A DNA stretch of 64,000 nucleotides from Solenopsis invicta (taxonomy: Eukaryota; Arthropoda; Insecta; Hymenoptera; Formicidae), in the NCBI RefSeq assembly GCF_016802725.1, contig NC_052671.1, forward strand, positions 14,651,231-14,715,230, read 5' to 3'. A program made the position numbers and the translations under genes. Below the pieces are notes generated by a model that was given only the letters and a program-made list of their open reading frames with translations, was not told where the DNA came from and made no database searches. Shown here piece by piece: positions 51,190-60,530 of this stretch. Each line of letters starts with the position of its first letter. The first letter of the stretch is position 1.

Positions 51190-51350
51190 TTGTATATAGA
51201 AAATAAAAAATAAAAAAGTTTGAACACAACAATTTTAAAATATAAGATTTAAATGAAAAAGTCTTATCCTCGAGGATCGAACCTAACCGTGACAGTCAAC
51301 GTCAACGTTTTAACGCCAGACGCTAAGCCACTGACATTTTATAATATTTT
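51190..51350 (-). mobile_element. tRNA-like Pol III promoter, SINE candidate
   Basis: On the minus strand TGGCTTAGCGTCTGG (51330-51316) fits a tRNA A box, and GGTTCGATCC (51283-51274) fits a B box. The 32 bases between them match normal tRNA spacing. The acceptor and anticodon stems do not pair well, so a functional tRNA is unlikely. An AT/T-rich 3' tail follows. It sits exactly in the gap between the Gag and integrase relics. A tRNA-derived SINE insertion is the simplest reading, though target duplications are not evident. Confidence 0.45.
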
Positions 51351-51479
51351 TTTATATGTATATATTTTTTTTTTCGAGAATGCCTGCGTATTGCAACTTA
51401 CGGTTTTACCGTAATAAATGTGAGTGAATACTACATATCTATAAAATTTTATTCAAATCAGTGATGTTCACTGCCGGTT

Positions 51480-52470
51480 CTTCTTGCTAGTTGACTTCTG
51501 TTTCAGTGTACCACAATTATAACATCAAACTTCTTTCTTTTCCTCCGGTTTTGTTATCTAATTTGTGAGCACATATGTGACTTTGACAGCAATCGGTATT
51601 TTCGTCTTAATTTTTTCTTGTATTTTTAATTTTCAAACGTTTTTATACTTTTTGCTCAGTACAAAATACTTTTATTCACTGTATTGTTACTTATGCCATC
51701 TATAACATAGTGAATCATGTCGCATCTTTGATTTCACCTCTACTAGCGATCCCTCTCATGACTAAAAAATATATTTGCACTGATTCACATTATTTAATAC
51801 TACTCTTATTTAGTAACTTGCATAAGTCGGCACTATTTATTTTATGATTGAATTCTTTCTTTAGCATTTTCTTTAATTTCTTCCAAAACATTATATCCTT
51901 TTCAGCCTGAATAAATAATTTTGCCACGCCTTTTAACATTTTCTTTGTAAATATTAATTTCTAAATGTCCGTCTAGTCAAACAGCTCCGCCCATTTATCC
52001 ACATCCATTATCCAGCGTTCAACCGGATTTTTTCGTCTCCATCGCAGTATCTAATAAAATTCTCCACTTCTCTAAACGTCATCGTGAATTTAGTATTCTT
52101 TGTTTTGGAATTTACCTGTCGTTCGTCACCTTCAAGTTCAATTTTATTTGTTCGTAGATACAATCATCGTCCTGTTCATGTTTATCCTCTTTTTCGTGTT
52201 GGTTTCTTCGCTCTTCCTTCTTCGTCGTCTTCCGTCTTTATTCTTTGATTATTTCTTTTGTTTTGCATTTTGTCTTGTGTCCTCATATGAATCCTGTACT
52301 TGCGAATAGCTAATCTCCGTATTTGTCCTTTTGTCTGATTTTTCGACGACCTTAAGTGAATTAAGATCTATCAAGGTGTTACATCTGCGTTAACTCAAGT
52401 CCTTCTTTGTCCTTGAGTACTCGAGCGTCAAAGCACTACACACAGCGACTAAGTCTGCCGAATTAAAACT
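51480..52470 (-). pseudogene. Ty3/Gypsy Gag relic with zinc knuckle (copy 1)
   Basis: Decayed gag on the minus strand, upstream of the integrase relic in the same orientation. Recognisable pieces are MTFREVENF (from about 52083), then in a shifted frame KMLKGVAKLF and WKKLKKMLKKEFNHKINSA (about 51960-51830), the usual Gag block pattern of insect Gypsy elements. Near 51515 comes a nucleocapsid CYNCG zinc-knuckle start that lacks its His and last Cys. Protease, reverse transcriptase and most of RNase H are absent between here and the integrase, so the copy carries a large internal deletion. The N-terminal limit near 52470 is unclear. Confidence 0.75.
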
Positions 52471-52475
52471 AACTT

Positions 52476-52901
52476 CTACGTACAGTAGCTTTGCTTTATA
52501 CTCGACTGAGCCTTTACCAAATGAAAAGCCTGTAAACTCTCGAAGTCGTCTTTGATTATTACTGTCTCTGTATCGCTAAGAAACGACTTTATGCATTGCT
52601 TCAACCATCTTGTCCTGCACGATTTCAAGTTATTTGCTATTAACTTAATCTGATCAAGAGAGGGAAAGAGAGCATGTCCATCGCTATATCTAGTAATAAT
52701 TCTCACTTGGGCATGATCTAATGCTGGTACTGGATTGAGTTTTTCACCTTTCTTCATTGCGCAAACATAGCAATAGCTTTTGAAATCTTCTATCGTTTTT
52801 ATCTTCCACTTTCGTTGCTCTCTCGTAGCGGGTTTTGTGTACAAATATAACCGCTCTTCTTTTGACATTTTCACGCAGGCTACCCAGGACAAGGCCTCCA
52901 T
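52476..52901 (-). CDS. Unrecognised 141-residue ORF downstream of the BED gene
   Basis: ATG at 52901, preceded by ACAA, which is an acceptable insect start context. The frame runs uninterrupted to a TAG at 52476-52478. The product is Lys-rich and basic. It contains a CYVC dipair near residue 45, two or three more scattered Cys residues and a hydrophobic/charged C-terminal half. It shows no signal peptide or membrane segment. I do not recognise a family. It lies 252 bp downstream of the BED ORF on the same strand, and ends where the Gag relic begins. It may therefore be a separate gene, a second cistron or exon of the same element, or a host frame truncated by the retrotransposon insertion. 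AATAAA occurs just upstream of its start, so it could also begin its own transcript. Confidence 0.4.
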   Translation of the reverse strand: MEALSWVACVKMSKEERLYLYTKPATREQRKWKIKTIEDFKSYCYVCAMKKGEKLNPVPALDHAQVRIITRYSDGHALFPSLDQIKLIANNLKSCRTRWLKQCIKSFLSDTETVIIKDDFESLQAFHLVKAQSSIKQSYCT

Positions 52902-52919
52902 TTGTAGTATTTATTGTAA

Positions 52920-52950
52920 TTATGACAATATTTATTACAAAAAATATATT
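52920..52950 (-). terminator. Candidate polyadenylation signals of the BED gene
   Basis: Two AATAAA hexamers on the minus strand (about 52943 and 52922) lie 200-230 bp after the BED stop codon and before the next ORF. Spacing and AT-rich context are suitable for 3' end formation, but cleavage is not proven. Confidence 0.35.
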
Positions 52951-53153
52951 TAATACACTTTATATGATTTGTGTAGAGTGTGAGTTCGAAACTCTTTGTT
53001 AATTGTCCAATTTCACATTTGCCTTGCCCAAGTCATACCAGTCTCTCATAGCGCCCTATTTTTCCAGCGCACGCACATCGGTATATAGGTATTACCAGAA
53101 GAAGCGACCAGCCGCACAATATAATATTTCCCTACGTTATTTTTGACTTTCTG

Positions 53154-54230
53154 TTAAATTTGCCAACTTGGACCAGGCCGAGGATCATCAACGTTTGTGT
53201 ATGTGTGTGTACTTGCGTTATCCTGTTCAGTTACTGATTTGGTCATTATAGGTGTGGTATTTCTTGTAATGTATGGAAAATGTATTGTTGTTTCAGTCTC
53301 TTGCGAAAGTGTATGAGTCAGTTGTTCACTAGCACTTGCACTTGCAATGTCATGTGCGGTTCTTATATGTATTCCTTTATTACTCTCTTCAGCTGCTTGT
53401 TTTGTCATTACATCTGACTTATTCTTTGGCATACAAATTTCTGTATATATACTTTCATGACATATGCTTAAATGTTTTTTCAATTTTCTTGTTCCATGAA
53501 ACATATTGAAATAGTGAATGCAATTTTCAACATTGCATTTTATTAGAGGAATTACTGTCTCGCATTTAAAATATGGTGATAGATCGAGACGCCTAATTTC
53601 TTCATCAATTTCACATCGGATTTTATCTATGCTGTATGTATGACAAGATAGTAAGTGATTCTCAAATAGTTTCAAAGTTGGATCATTGTAATAAGATTTA
53701 CAAATAATGCATTTTGCAAAAGGATTTATAACTGGTTTGAAATATCGCCATACCAGGCTGTCGGAATTGCCCCATGGCAATTCTTCAAGATTTTGTTTGG
53801 TTTGCAAAATTGGATCAGTCGGTTGATTACTGGTACTTTGCACGCGCTCTTCTGCGGCTGTTGGCTGTGATGCTGTTCCATCTGAATTTCTTTGTGCATT
53901 TCTAATTGTAAGCTCCCTTCTAACATCATTTCTAACATGGTTGCACAAGTGATCTTCTAAGTAATCTATTCCGTTAAATATGTTGACAATGCAATTGTCA
54001 GTATATTTACATCTTGCCTCAGAATCTCCTACGTCGAATGCAAAACATATTCCTAAATTGGCACGTCTAATGCTTTCACGTATTTCCGTTATTACTTCTG
54101 GATGTTTACGGGTCAGATGTTTCTCTAAATTTTGAACTTGATCACTAAGGCAGAATTCTTGACATAAATTGCATTTTGCTACTGGTCGTTTCAGTTGGGT
54201 GAAATAATTCCACACTAAATTTTGGGACAT
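53154..54230 (-). CDS. Duplicated BED/C2H2 zinc-finger protein (358 aa)
   Basis: Intact single-exon ORF; the start context AATAACAATG is good for insects. BED fingers are DNA-binding folds marked by an N-terminal W-x-YF aromatic motif and a Cx2C...Hx4-5H zinc site; they are frequent in hAT transposases and in host genes derived from them. Here W7/Y9/F10 with C20, C23, H38 and H43 form finger 1. C74, C80, H94 and H98 form a C2H2-like finger. After a polar linker (about 115-150), W161/Y163/F164 with C174, C177, H192 and H197 form finger 3, and C232, C237, H253 and H258 form finger 4. The protein is therefore one BED+C2H2 module duplicated, followed by a Thr/Ser-rich tail of about 100 residues. 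No transposase catalytic or hAT dimerisation domain follows. Probable nuclear DNA-binding protein, possibly domesticated from a transposon. It is flanked by decayed transposons yet shows no stop or frameshift. Confidence 0.75.
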   Translation of the reverse strand: MSQNLVWNYFTQLKRPVAKCNLCQEFCLSDQVQNLEKHLTRKHPEVITEIRESIRRANLGICFAFDVGDSEARCKYTDNCIVNIFNGIDYLEDHLCNHVRNDVRRELTIRNAQRNSDGTASQPTAAEERVQSTSNQPTDPILQTKQNLEELPWGNSDSLVWRYFKPVINPFAKCIICKSYYNDPTLKLFENHLLSCHTYSIDKIRCEIDEEIRRLDLSPYFKCETVIPLIKCNVENCIHYFNMFHGTRKLKKHLSICHESIYTEICMPKNKSDVMTKQAAEESNKGIHIRTAHDIASASASEQLTHTLSQETETTIHFPYITRNTTPIMTKSVTEQDNASTHTYTNVDDPRPGPSWQI

Positions 54231-55026
54231 TGTTATTTACTTCTTTAAATTAATTATTTTATGAGTACGCTGCTTTAAAGTGCCTTTATTCTTGCTAACT
54301 GCTGATTGACGCTATTAAGAGGTCATGTGATTGTTTATCTAATTTCAAGGCCAAAAAAGCAGATATTTTTTTAAATTATAAAACCATTGAAAACAATCAT
54401 TAATACATTTAAATATATGTATTTTAAGAATAATTCAGTAATTTTTTTTACATTAAAATATCGAGAAATAAAGAAGATATGAACAATCTCTTAGAAACAA
54501 TTCTTGTTAGAAGCGTTTTACAGTAACCAATCCAATATTGAGATAGTTATCTAAAATCAGAAAACCTGACACATTTTGTAATGTATAAGGTTATCTAGTT
54601 CCGATTGTTTATTTTTTCAAAAACATAATTTGACTAAATTGCCTATTAAAATTGAAGGTATAATTCTTCGACAAAAAATCGCTCGTTCTTTATCGATAAA
54701 AGAAATACGCAAAAGAAAAGAAAGCCACGATTGGACACTAGATTTTTTAGTATCAAAGAAACCTATAAAATATAGTTTCAAAGAAGTTGCTTGTTTCGAA
54801 TCGCTGGCAGAATATCAGAAAAATTTCCGGTTTTTGTGAAAATAGTTTTTTGTCTAAAATTGCAGTTTTTTGTGTTGCGCATATGACATGCTACTTAATT
54901 TTACAGTATTATTGGAATAAGACACATTATATAAGCGCGGGAATTAATATTGAGCTAATATTTGTGCTTATATTTGGAATATTACGTCATTTGTGGTTTA
55001 ATAATTACACTGAGCGACGTGGTTTT
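54231..55026. other. AT-rich stretch upstream of the BED gene
   Basis: It would contain the BED gene's 5' leader and promoter. I see no clear TATA box or initiator. Two short plus-strand frames (54630-54839 and 54787-55035) are AT-rich with no domain. 54600-55026 may belong to the larger repeat around the foldback at 55027. Confidence 0.45.
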
Positions 55027-55274
55027 GTTGTTTGAATAAAATTTATCATTTCCCACGTATTTTTGCGCGCTGAGTACGACTTTGCCAAGCAAATCACTCC
55101 ATCTTGTCAGATTTTTGAGAAAAGTAAAATTAAAGTGGTGAGGTAAAAATGATCACTTTTGACACTTTTAACCTCACTTTTCTCAAAAACCTGACGGTAT
55201 AAAGCAATTTGCTTGCCGGATTCGTATTTAGGGCGCAAAATTATATAGAAAATGATGAATTTTATTCAAACAAC
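55027..55274. mobile_element. 248-bp foldback element
   Basis: The left arm starts GTTGTTTGAATAAAATTTAT and the right arm, on the other strand, GTTGTTTGAATAAAATTCAT. Arms of about 115 bp share ATTTTTGCGC or AATTTTGCGC, GCAAGCAAAT, GTCAG-TTTTTGAGAAAAGT and further words in order, and leave only a short centre. The unit is almost one complete hairpin. No coding capacity. Confidence 0.8.
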
Positions 55275-55944
55275 AGAAAAAAAGTCTAAAAACGATGTTC
55301 TGTGTTATTAAGAAACGGTTGTAAAAACAAATATAATCCTAGTTTAAGACTAATTTAAGTTAAAATTTATGTTAATTTATTTGCGACAAATTTTGAATAT
55401 TAGCAATTATCAAGAGGCATACGTTTCATTATACTTAAAAACTGCATTAATTCAGTTTTTACACATTTTTGCTTATTATTTCAGTTGTACTTATATTATC
55501 ATAAACAGAAAAAAAATTTAAGGACAGAAATACGAAAACCAAACCAACAATAATCTAATTTTATACGGACTATTTTCTGGATACATTTCTCATTAACAAA
55601 GATTTTCAACTCTTGTTCGCTATATCCTGATCCGTCGAACTTCTGAAGTATAATTTTGTTTTAATTTTAGTTTACTTTTTCCTGTATATTGTTATGAATT
55701 TAATTATTTTAAATAATTTTCCCGATTTGCTGTTATCTTATGAACATGGTATTTAGACTATATATTTTTAATTTTTATTATATTAGCTTTAAAATATTAA
55801 TTTAAATGAAAAATATCAGACAATCGAGCTGCCTTACGGATGGGAATATGGCGAAGTACGGACTTGAAAATAAGAGAGGTGAGCTAGGGTTAGGAAATTA
55901 TATCGTAAAACAAGTAACTTTGATACTGATAACAAACCACTATA
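55275..55944. other. AT-rich non-coding stretch
   Basis: Very AT-rich, with stops in all frames. No repeat with definable ends and no gene. Confidence 0.55.
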
Positions 55945-56060
55945 GTACAACACTTTCTGAATTTTTCCAATAAATTTTTCTATCCCTTGAGAAAAAAACC
56001 GAAAAATTATGTAGAAAAATCGAAAAAATTGGGTTTTTTTTCGAGCTCTTAAAATTACAT
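55945..56060 (+). repeat. Shared CCCTTGAGAAA block, copy 2
   Basis: Contains GAATTTTTCCAATAAATTTT, CCCTTGAGAAAAAAACCGA, GTAGAAAAATCGAAAA and GCTCTTAAAA, in the same order as the minus-strand block at 38570-38680. Confidence 0.65.
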
Positions 56061-56666
56061 TACAAAATTTTATTTTGATCGATGCAACGTTTCTCGAGAT
56101 ATATTAATTACCGATTTTGAAAATATAATTTTAAGAAAAACGAGTTTAATGCTTCATGTTATATTTCCAACAAAATGATATACAAATTTTGTAACTTACA
56201 TGGATTCGTCTATTCTAGGGCCATATAGTAAGTCTTCCAAATCAGTTGCAGCCTCCAAATTTTTAGTTTGAACTTGTCGTCAATGTGCTCTTGCCTCTTG
56301 AGTCCTCTGCTGTGCCCCGAGATCCGAAATTTTGAAGCTCGTAATGATTTTTCTTTCAACTTATCTACGATCATTTAGACCATTACTCACTTAATACAAT
56401 AACTTGAAACATTTTAAGAAGTACAGCACTACCTTTGGTAAATATACCGGCGACAATATGAGCAGCTGTTTTATTGCCGCTCGGAATGATTTTAGAATGC
56501 TGCGTTAAAATTTTCGAGTGCACCGCTCGACTGCTGATGTTATACTACTCTTAGTATCTGTCGATTTCATGGGAAGACCAAAAGGTCACTACACTTACAA
56601 TTTCGTTTGGCTTTAAGTTATTTACTACCACAAATATAAACTGTACAGATATCAAGAGGTTGCGTC
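56061..56666. other. Non-coding stretch
   Basis: AT-rich to balanced. No frame, exon or repeat that I could support. Confidence 0.5.
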
Positions 56667-56824
56667 TCGCGCCAAGTCTAAGCGAAGCGAGTTGTAAACC
56701 GATCCTCTTTCACCCGAGCAGATTATCATATCTATATAGATATGTGATAATCTTGCATGTTTGGAAGTCGCTGTTGGATGAAAGAGGGTCGGTCTGCGAC
56801 TCGCTTCGCTTAGACTTGGCGCGA
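56667..56824. repeat. 158-bp GC-rich palindrome
   Basis: The two ends are exact inverted copies for about 27 bp (TCGCGCCAAGTCTAAGCGAA and on through GCGAGT). With short gaps they keep pairing through ACCGA-CCTCTTTCA and GATTATCA to a central ATATCTATATAGATAT palindrome. It is much richer in GC and CpG than its AT-rich surroundings. No target duplication seen. It may be a miniature transposon or a structured RNA or DNA element. Confidence 0.8.
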
Positions 56825-58479
56825 AAACATACTACCCTTATACACTTGTTGAAGGGATTACTTTTGGGACTCGATTACTTGTGGAACTCGACCGATTTGC
56901 CATTATATATTTCTTTCAAAGTTTAAATCGGTATGATCCTAGTTCAAAGTTTAAACTCGCATTACTTCGTTAAATTTGTCGAATTAAGTTGAAACTTAGA
57001 AAGAATATTTTTGAAAATATGTACTTTAAGAAAATACCAAAACATAGAACAGAATCTTTTGAAGTTTTTAACTAAGTATAATCCTTTGATTTTATAAGAA
57101 TTAAACTTTAATTCTTTCTTCAATTTGTACAATAGCCTCACAATCTGTTAAACTTGTATTATTATTTTATGATTTCTACACACTATAATAAAATAACTTT
57201 CGTTACTGATCGAGTTATACCAACGATCGTGGTCAAAGAGAGACTAAGATGTTATTCTTTGTTACATATTGGTGTTTTAATTGAAATGAACCTTATTTAT
57301 TACTGGATCTATGCAGCTCAGATATCTTACATGTTTTGTCAAATCAGGGCAAGCACTTTCTTGAAATTAAAGATCAGTTTAATCCAAGTTAAAGTTTGAT
57401 TTTTTTGTTTAGAAGAAACATCATGTAGATAATAATATTAATTACAAGGAATAAAATGAAGTGCATATTTTTCGTTTATACTAAAAGAATGTAATATTAA
57501 TAGTATGTCGATGCTCGACATAGTATTAGATGCGTATATATTTACATGAAACATGTACGTTATAATTAACTTTTACCTATTTTATGTTTCTTTTTTACAT
57601 TGCTAAAGTTTTAAACATTTAATCATATAAATACGTTTGGACGTTAATGAAGAGTGTATCGAATCGTTACATTACATTTAAGAAAGATATGGAGAAGATA
57701 TCTGCGCTTCTGTTTCGAAATCGTACAAACATAACAACATTATGTAACCAAAGACATCGTATGCTGGAATCTGTGAACATTCTTGATCTTTTATTTAAGA
57801 GTATTTTGAGAAGTCATTATCGTATGAAATAATTTTGATTATCAAAAAAAGTCCTTATATAAGTTCATTAATCTTTAAGTGGGCACGTTGCGGCACTGAG
57901 CGTTATTTTTTTGAAAACTCATTGGTGTTATATTTTTTTTCTATTACCGAACCTTTGTATTCCTCATTAACCATAAGATGTAGTTGTCGCATTTTTTCTG
58001 TCAAATAATTAGAACCATCGTTGAGTATGATTTCAAGGGAAGTCTAAACGCGTTCGATATTTGTATGCATATCAATGTACTAAGACCGAAATATATGTAC
58101 TATTATTATTGACACACTAACTCCCGCGTTTGACTTTCATTTTCTACGTTTTATGTTTTTAATTTTAATATTTTAATTGTTCTGTTCGATGTTTAGATAA
58201 AATTATGTAATTTTGTAACTCACATATGAATTAGATTTAAATGCAAATTACACTTGAAATAAAAAATTCTTGACCAATATCTCGAAACATAAGACTTTTC
58301 GTCAATCATTAATATATTCATAACCGACAAAGAATAGCAAATAAAAATTGCTTGAACTCGTTACAAAGATTCATGAAAAACTTTATGAATTTCAACTAAT
58401 CGTAAAACACAAATATATACAACACTTTAACATATAATATTTAATATGTACGGAGCTATTTATTTTCTCAATTTGGACA
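56825..58479. other. AT-rich non-coding stretch
   Basis: Only short frames (61-88 codons) with no domain. I see no gene or bounded repeat. Confidence 0.5.
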
Positions 58480-58960
58480 TTAGCTCTTAAATCGACAATG
58501 ATCTTCACGTGTTTAATATCTTCCTAGCGGCAGTAGTCTTTGAATTTGTTGGATGTGAATACTGTTCTTTGACCGGAAATGATACAGCTGCGATTTTTAA
58601 ATACATTTTTCTACAGTTCTAATTTTTTTATAAATTCTTTCGAGGTTGTGTACTTTACTAGATAAGTCATACGAATTTTGCAAAGCCCTTTATCTGCGTA
58701 AACTATATCGTTGCGCATGTGATAGTCTTCATAGCGATTTCCAAACCTTGCTTGATGACTTATATGTTTTCGTCAGAGTCTTGAGTTTTCTTAATCTTTG
58801 GAGTAATGCGATGGCTAACGATATTCAATACTGGATGCCTGCTCAGAGCATCTATCTTCATTTTGTGATGCTCCATTATGTAATTTTGAAGAAACAACAC
58901 TTACCGTGCAATTTGAGGCGTTAAATCCTTTTAACGTATGGACTACTATAACGACCAATT
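58480..58960 (-). pseudogene. Ty3/Gypsy RNase H-integrase relic (copy 2)
   Basis: Same family and orientation as the relic at 50331-51160. On the minus strand one reads the end of RNase H (KIDALSRHPVLNIVSH, near 58830), then the linker and, after skipping the zinc-binding part, the core segment matching ISGQRTVFTSN-F and DIKHVKIIVDL (58610-58490). Several stops and frameshifts are present. The skipped middle part shows an internal deletion different from copy 1, so the two copies decayed independently. Confidence 0.75.
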
Positions 58961-59385
58961 CTTCAGACAAATGTAAAAATAAATTTCAGAAAGTATTAAA
59001 ACAAAATAATTATAATTATAATTATAATTATCTTATTACTAAATTAATTCAACATAAACAGCAATAAATGTTTATGATAAATATATTTAAATTATTTTTT
59101 GTTCTATGGATTTATTAATTTAATAATTTCTGAAAAATATCTCCAAAGTTTATGTTTATTCTTTCAGAGTTTATTTTTTAGTTTGTTTTTATATGTACAA
59201 TATTATTTAATATGTTTGTTATACTTATTACATTGCTAAATGTAATTAAATGTTATTAAATAAGGAAAAATGTTTAATATAAAATGTTAACAAAATTTTA
59301 AACTTTATTATTCTGTACTGGTTATTTCACACATACACACTGTTCATGTTTTATGTGTGCGATCTTTGAAATCAACATGGTTTTT
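58961..59385. other. AT-rich non-coding stretch
   Basis: Contains a short AATTAT array at 59005-59031; otherwise nothing recognised. Confidence 0.5.
59005..59031. repeat. (AATTAT)n microsatellite
   Basis: Four to five units of ATAATT. Confidence 0.85.
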
Positions 59386-60205
59386 TTCAAAATTTTTATT
59401 TCTTTTTATAAATAAAATAAAGCTTATTTTATTACAAATTTAATAGTATATGATAAAGTTATGTTGTGACATTTCCATTTTCCAAAAATAATTAAATACC
59501 ACTCTATAATGCATGCTACGTGAACCTGTTTGTTTACTATGGAAGTGTGACTCTTCGATTTTGACGAGCCTTTACTATGTTGTAGTACAAATCAAAATAA
59601 GGCATACACGTATTTTTTTTATACGTACCCAGTCTTAATTTTAGAGGGTGTAATATCGTTTTGAAGAAAATCTTTTTTCTTCATTCGAAGCATATAGCGT
59701 CAAAATTTTAAGAGACAGAAAAAAATGTTTTAATTAAAAGATTTTGCTTATAACAAGGAATAAAAATTTTGAAAAAACGCAGGTAAGTGGTGGAGAAAAG
59801 TATTAAAAAAAATTTTTTTATGTTTTTTATCATTGTTATAAAGTATTCCTTAAGATATTTAACTTTTAATCAGAATGTTTTTTTCTATCTGTTATAGTTT
59901 CGACGATACACGCTTCGAAAAAAGGAAATCGATTTTTTCAAAGGGGTGTTTCATCCTCTAAAAGTAAGATTGGGCACGTAAATACGTGTCCCTTATTTTG
60001 ATCTGTACTACACCGTATTAAACGCTTGTCAAAATCAAAGGGGGACACTTCCGTAGTACACGGAGGGGTGTGCGTACCATGCGTTATGGTATTTGATTAT
60101 TTTTGGAAAATAAAAATGTAGCAACATAACTTTATCGTATACCAATTTGTAACAAAATAAGCTTTATTTTACTTATAAAGAGAAAGACAAAGTTTGAAAG
60201 AACAG
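59386..60205. mobile_element. 820-bp foldback element, nearly complete palindrome
   Basis: The left arm (about 59386-59757) and right arm (about 59835-60205) are inverted copies at moderate divergence. Mirrored landmarks include AAATAAAATAAAGCTTATTT, TTTTCCAAAAATAAT-AAATAC, GAAGTGT, TTTGATTTTGAC or TTCGATTTTGAC, GTAGTACA-ATCAAAATAAGG, TTTTAGAGG-TG and TTCGAAGC. The centre is a short A/T-rich loop. No coding capacity. Confidence 0.8.
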
Positions 60206-60530
60206 GTAAGTAGTGGGGAAAAGTGTAAAAAAAATAAAAAAAGTTTTTTAATCATCGTTATAAAGTACTCTTCAAGTCATTTAACTTTCAATTAGAACCT
60301 TTTTCTCTATCTCTTATAGTTTCAACAATATACGCTTCGATAGACAAAAATCGATTTTCTTCAAAGGGGTGGTTTGCCCTTAAAAATGCATTAGGGCACA
60401 TATAAAAAAATACGTGTCTCTTAGTTTTATCTGTATTACAACATGTTAAAAGCTCGTCTAAATCTAAAGCGGACACTTCGTAAACGTTCCTTGTAATTTC
60501 AACAAATAAAAAGTCGCAGCATAATAATTG
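60200..60530 (+). repeat. Direct extra copy of the foldback right half
   Basis: Parallels 59778-60125: CAGGTAAGT-GTGG, GTTATAAAGTA, TATAGTTTC, CAAAGGGGTG, GGGCAC, AATACGTGTC, GCGGACACTTC or GGGGACACTTC, and AAATAAAAA-GT-GCA-CATAA, in order. The foldback is therefore followed by a diverged direct repeat of one arm, at an offset of roughly 425 bp. Confidence 0.75.
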
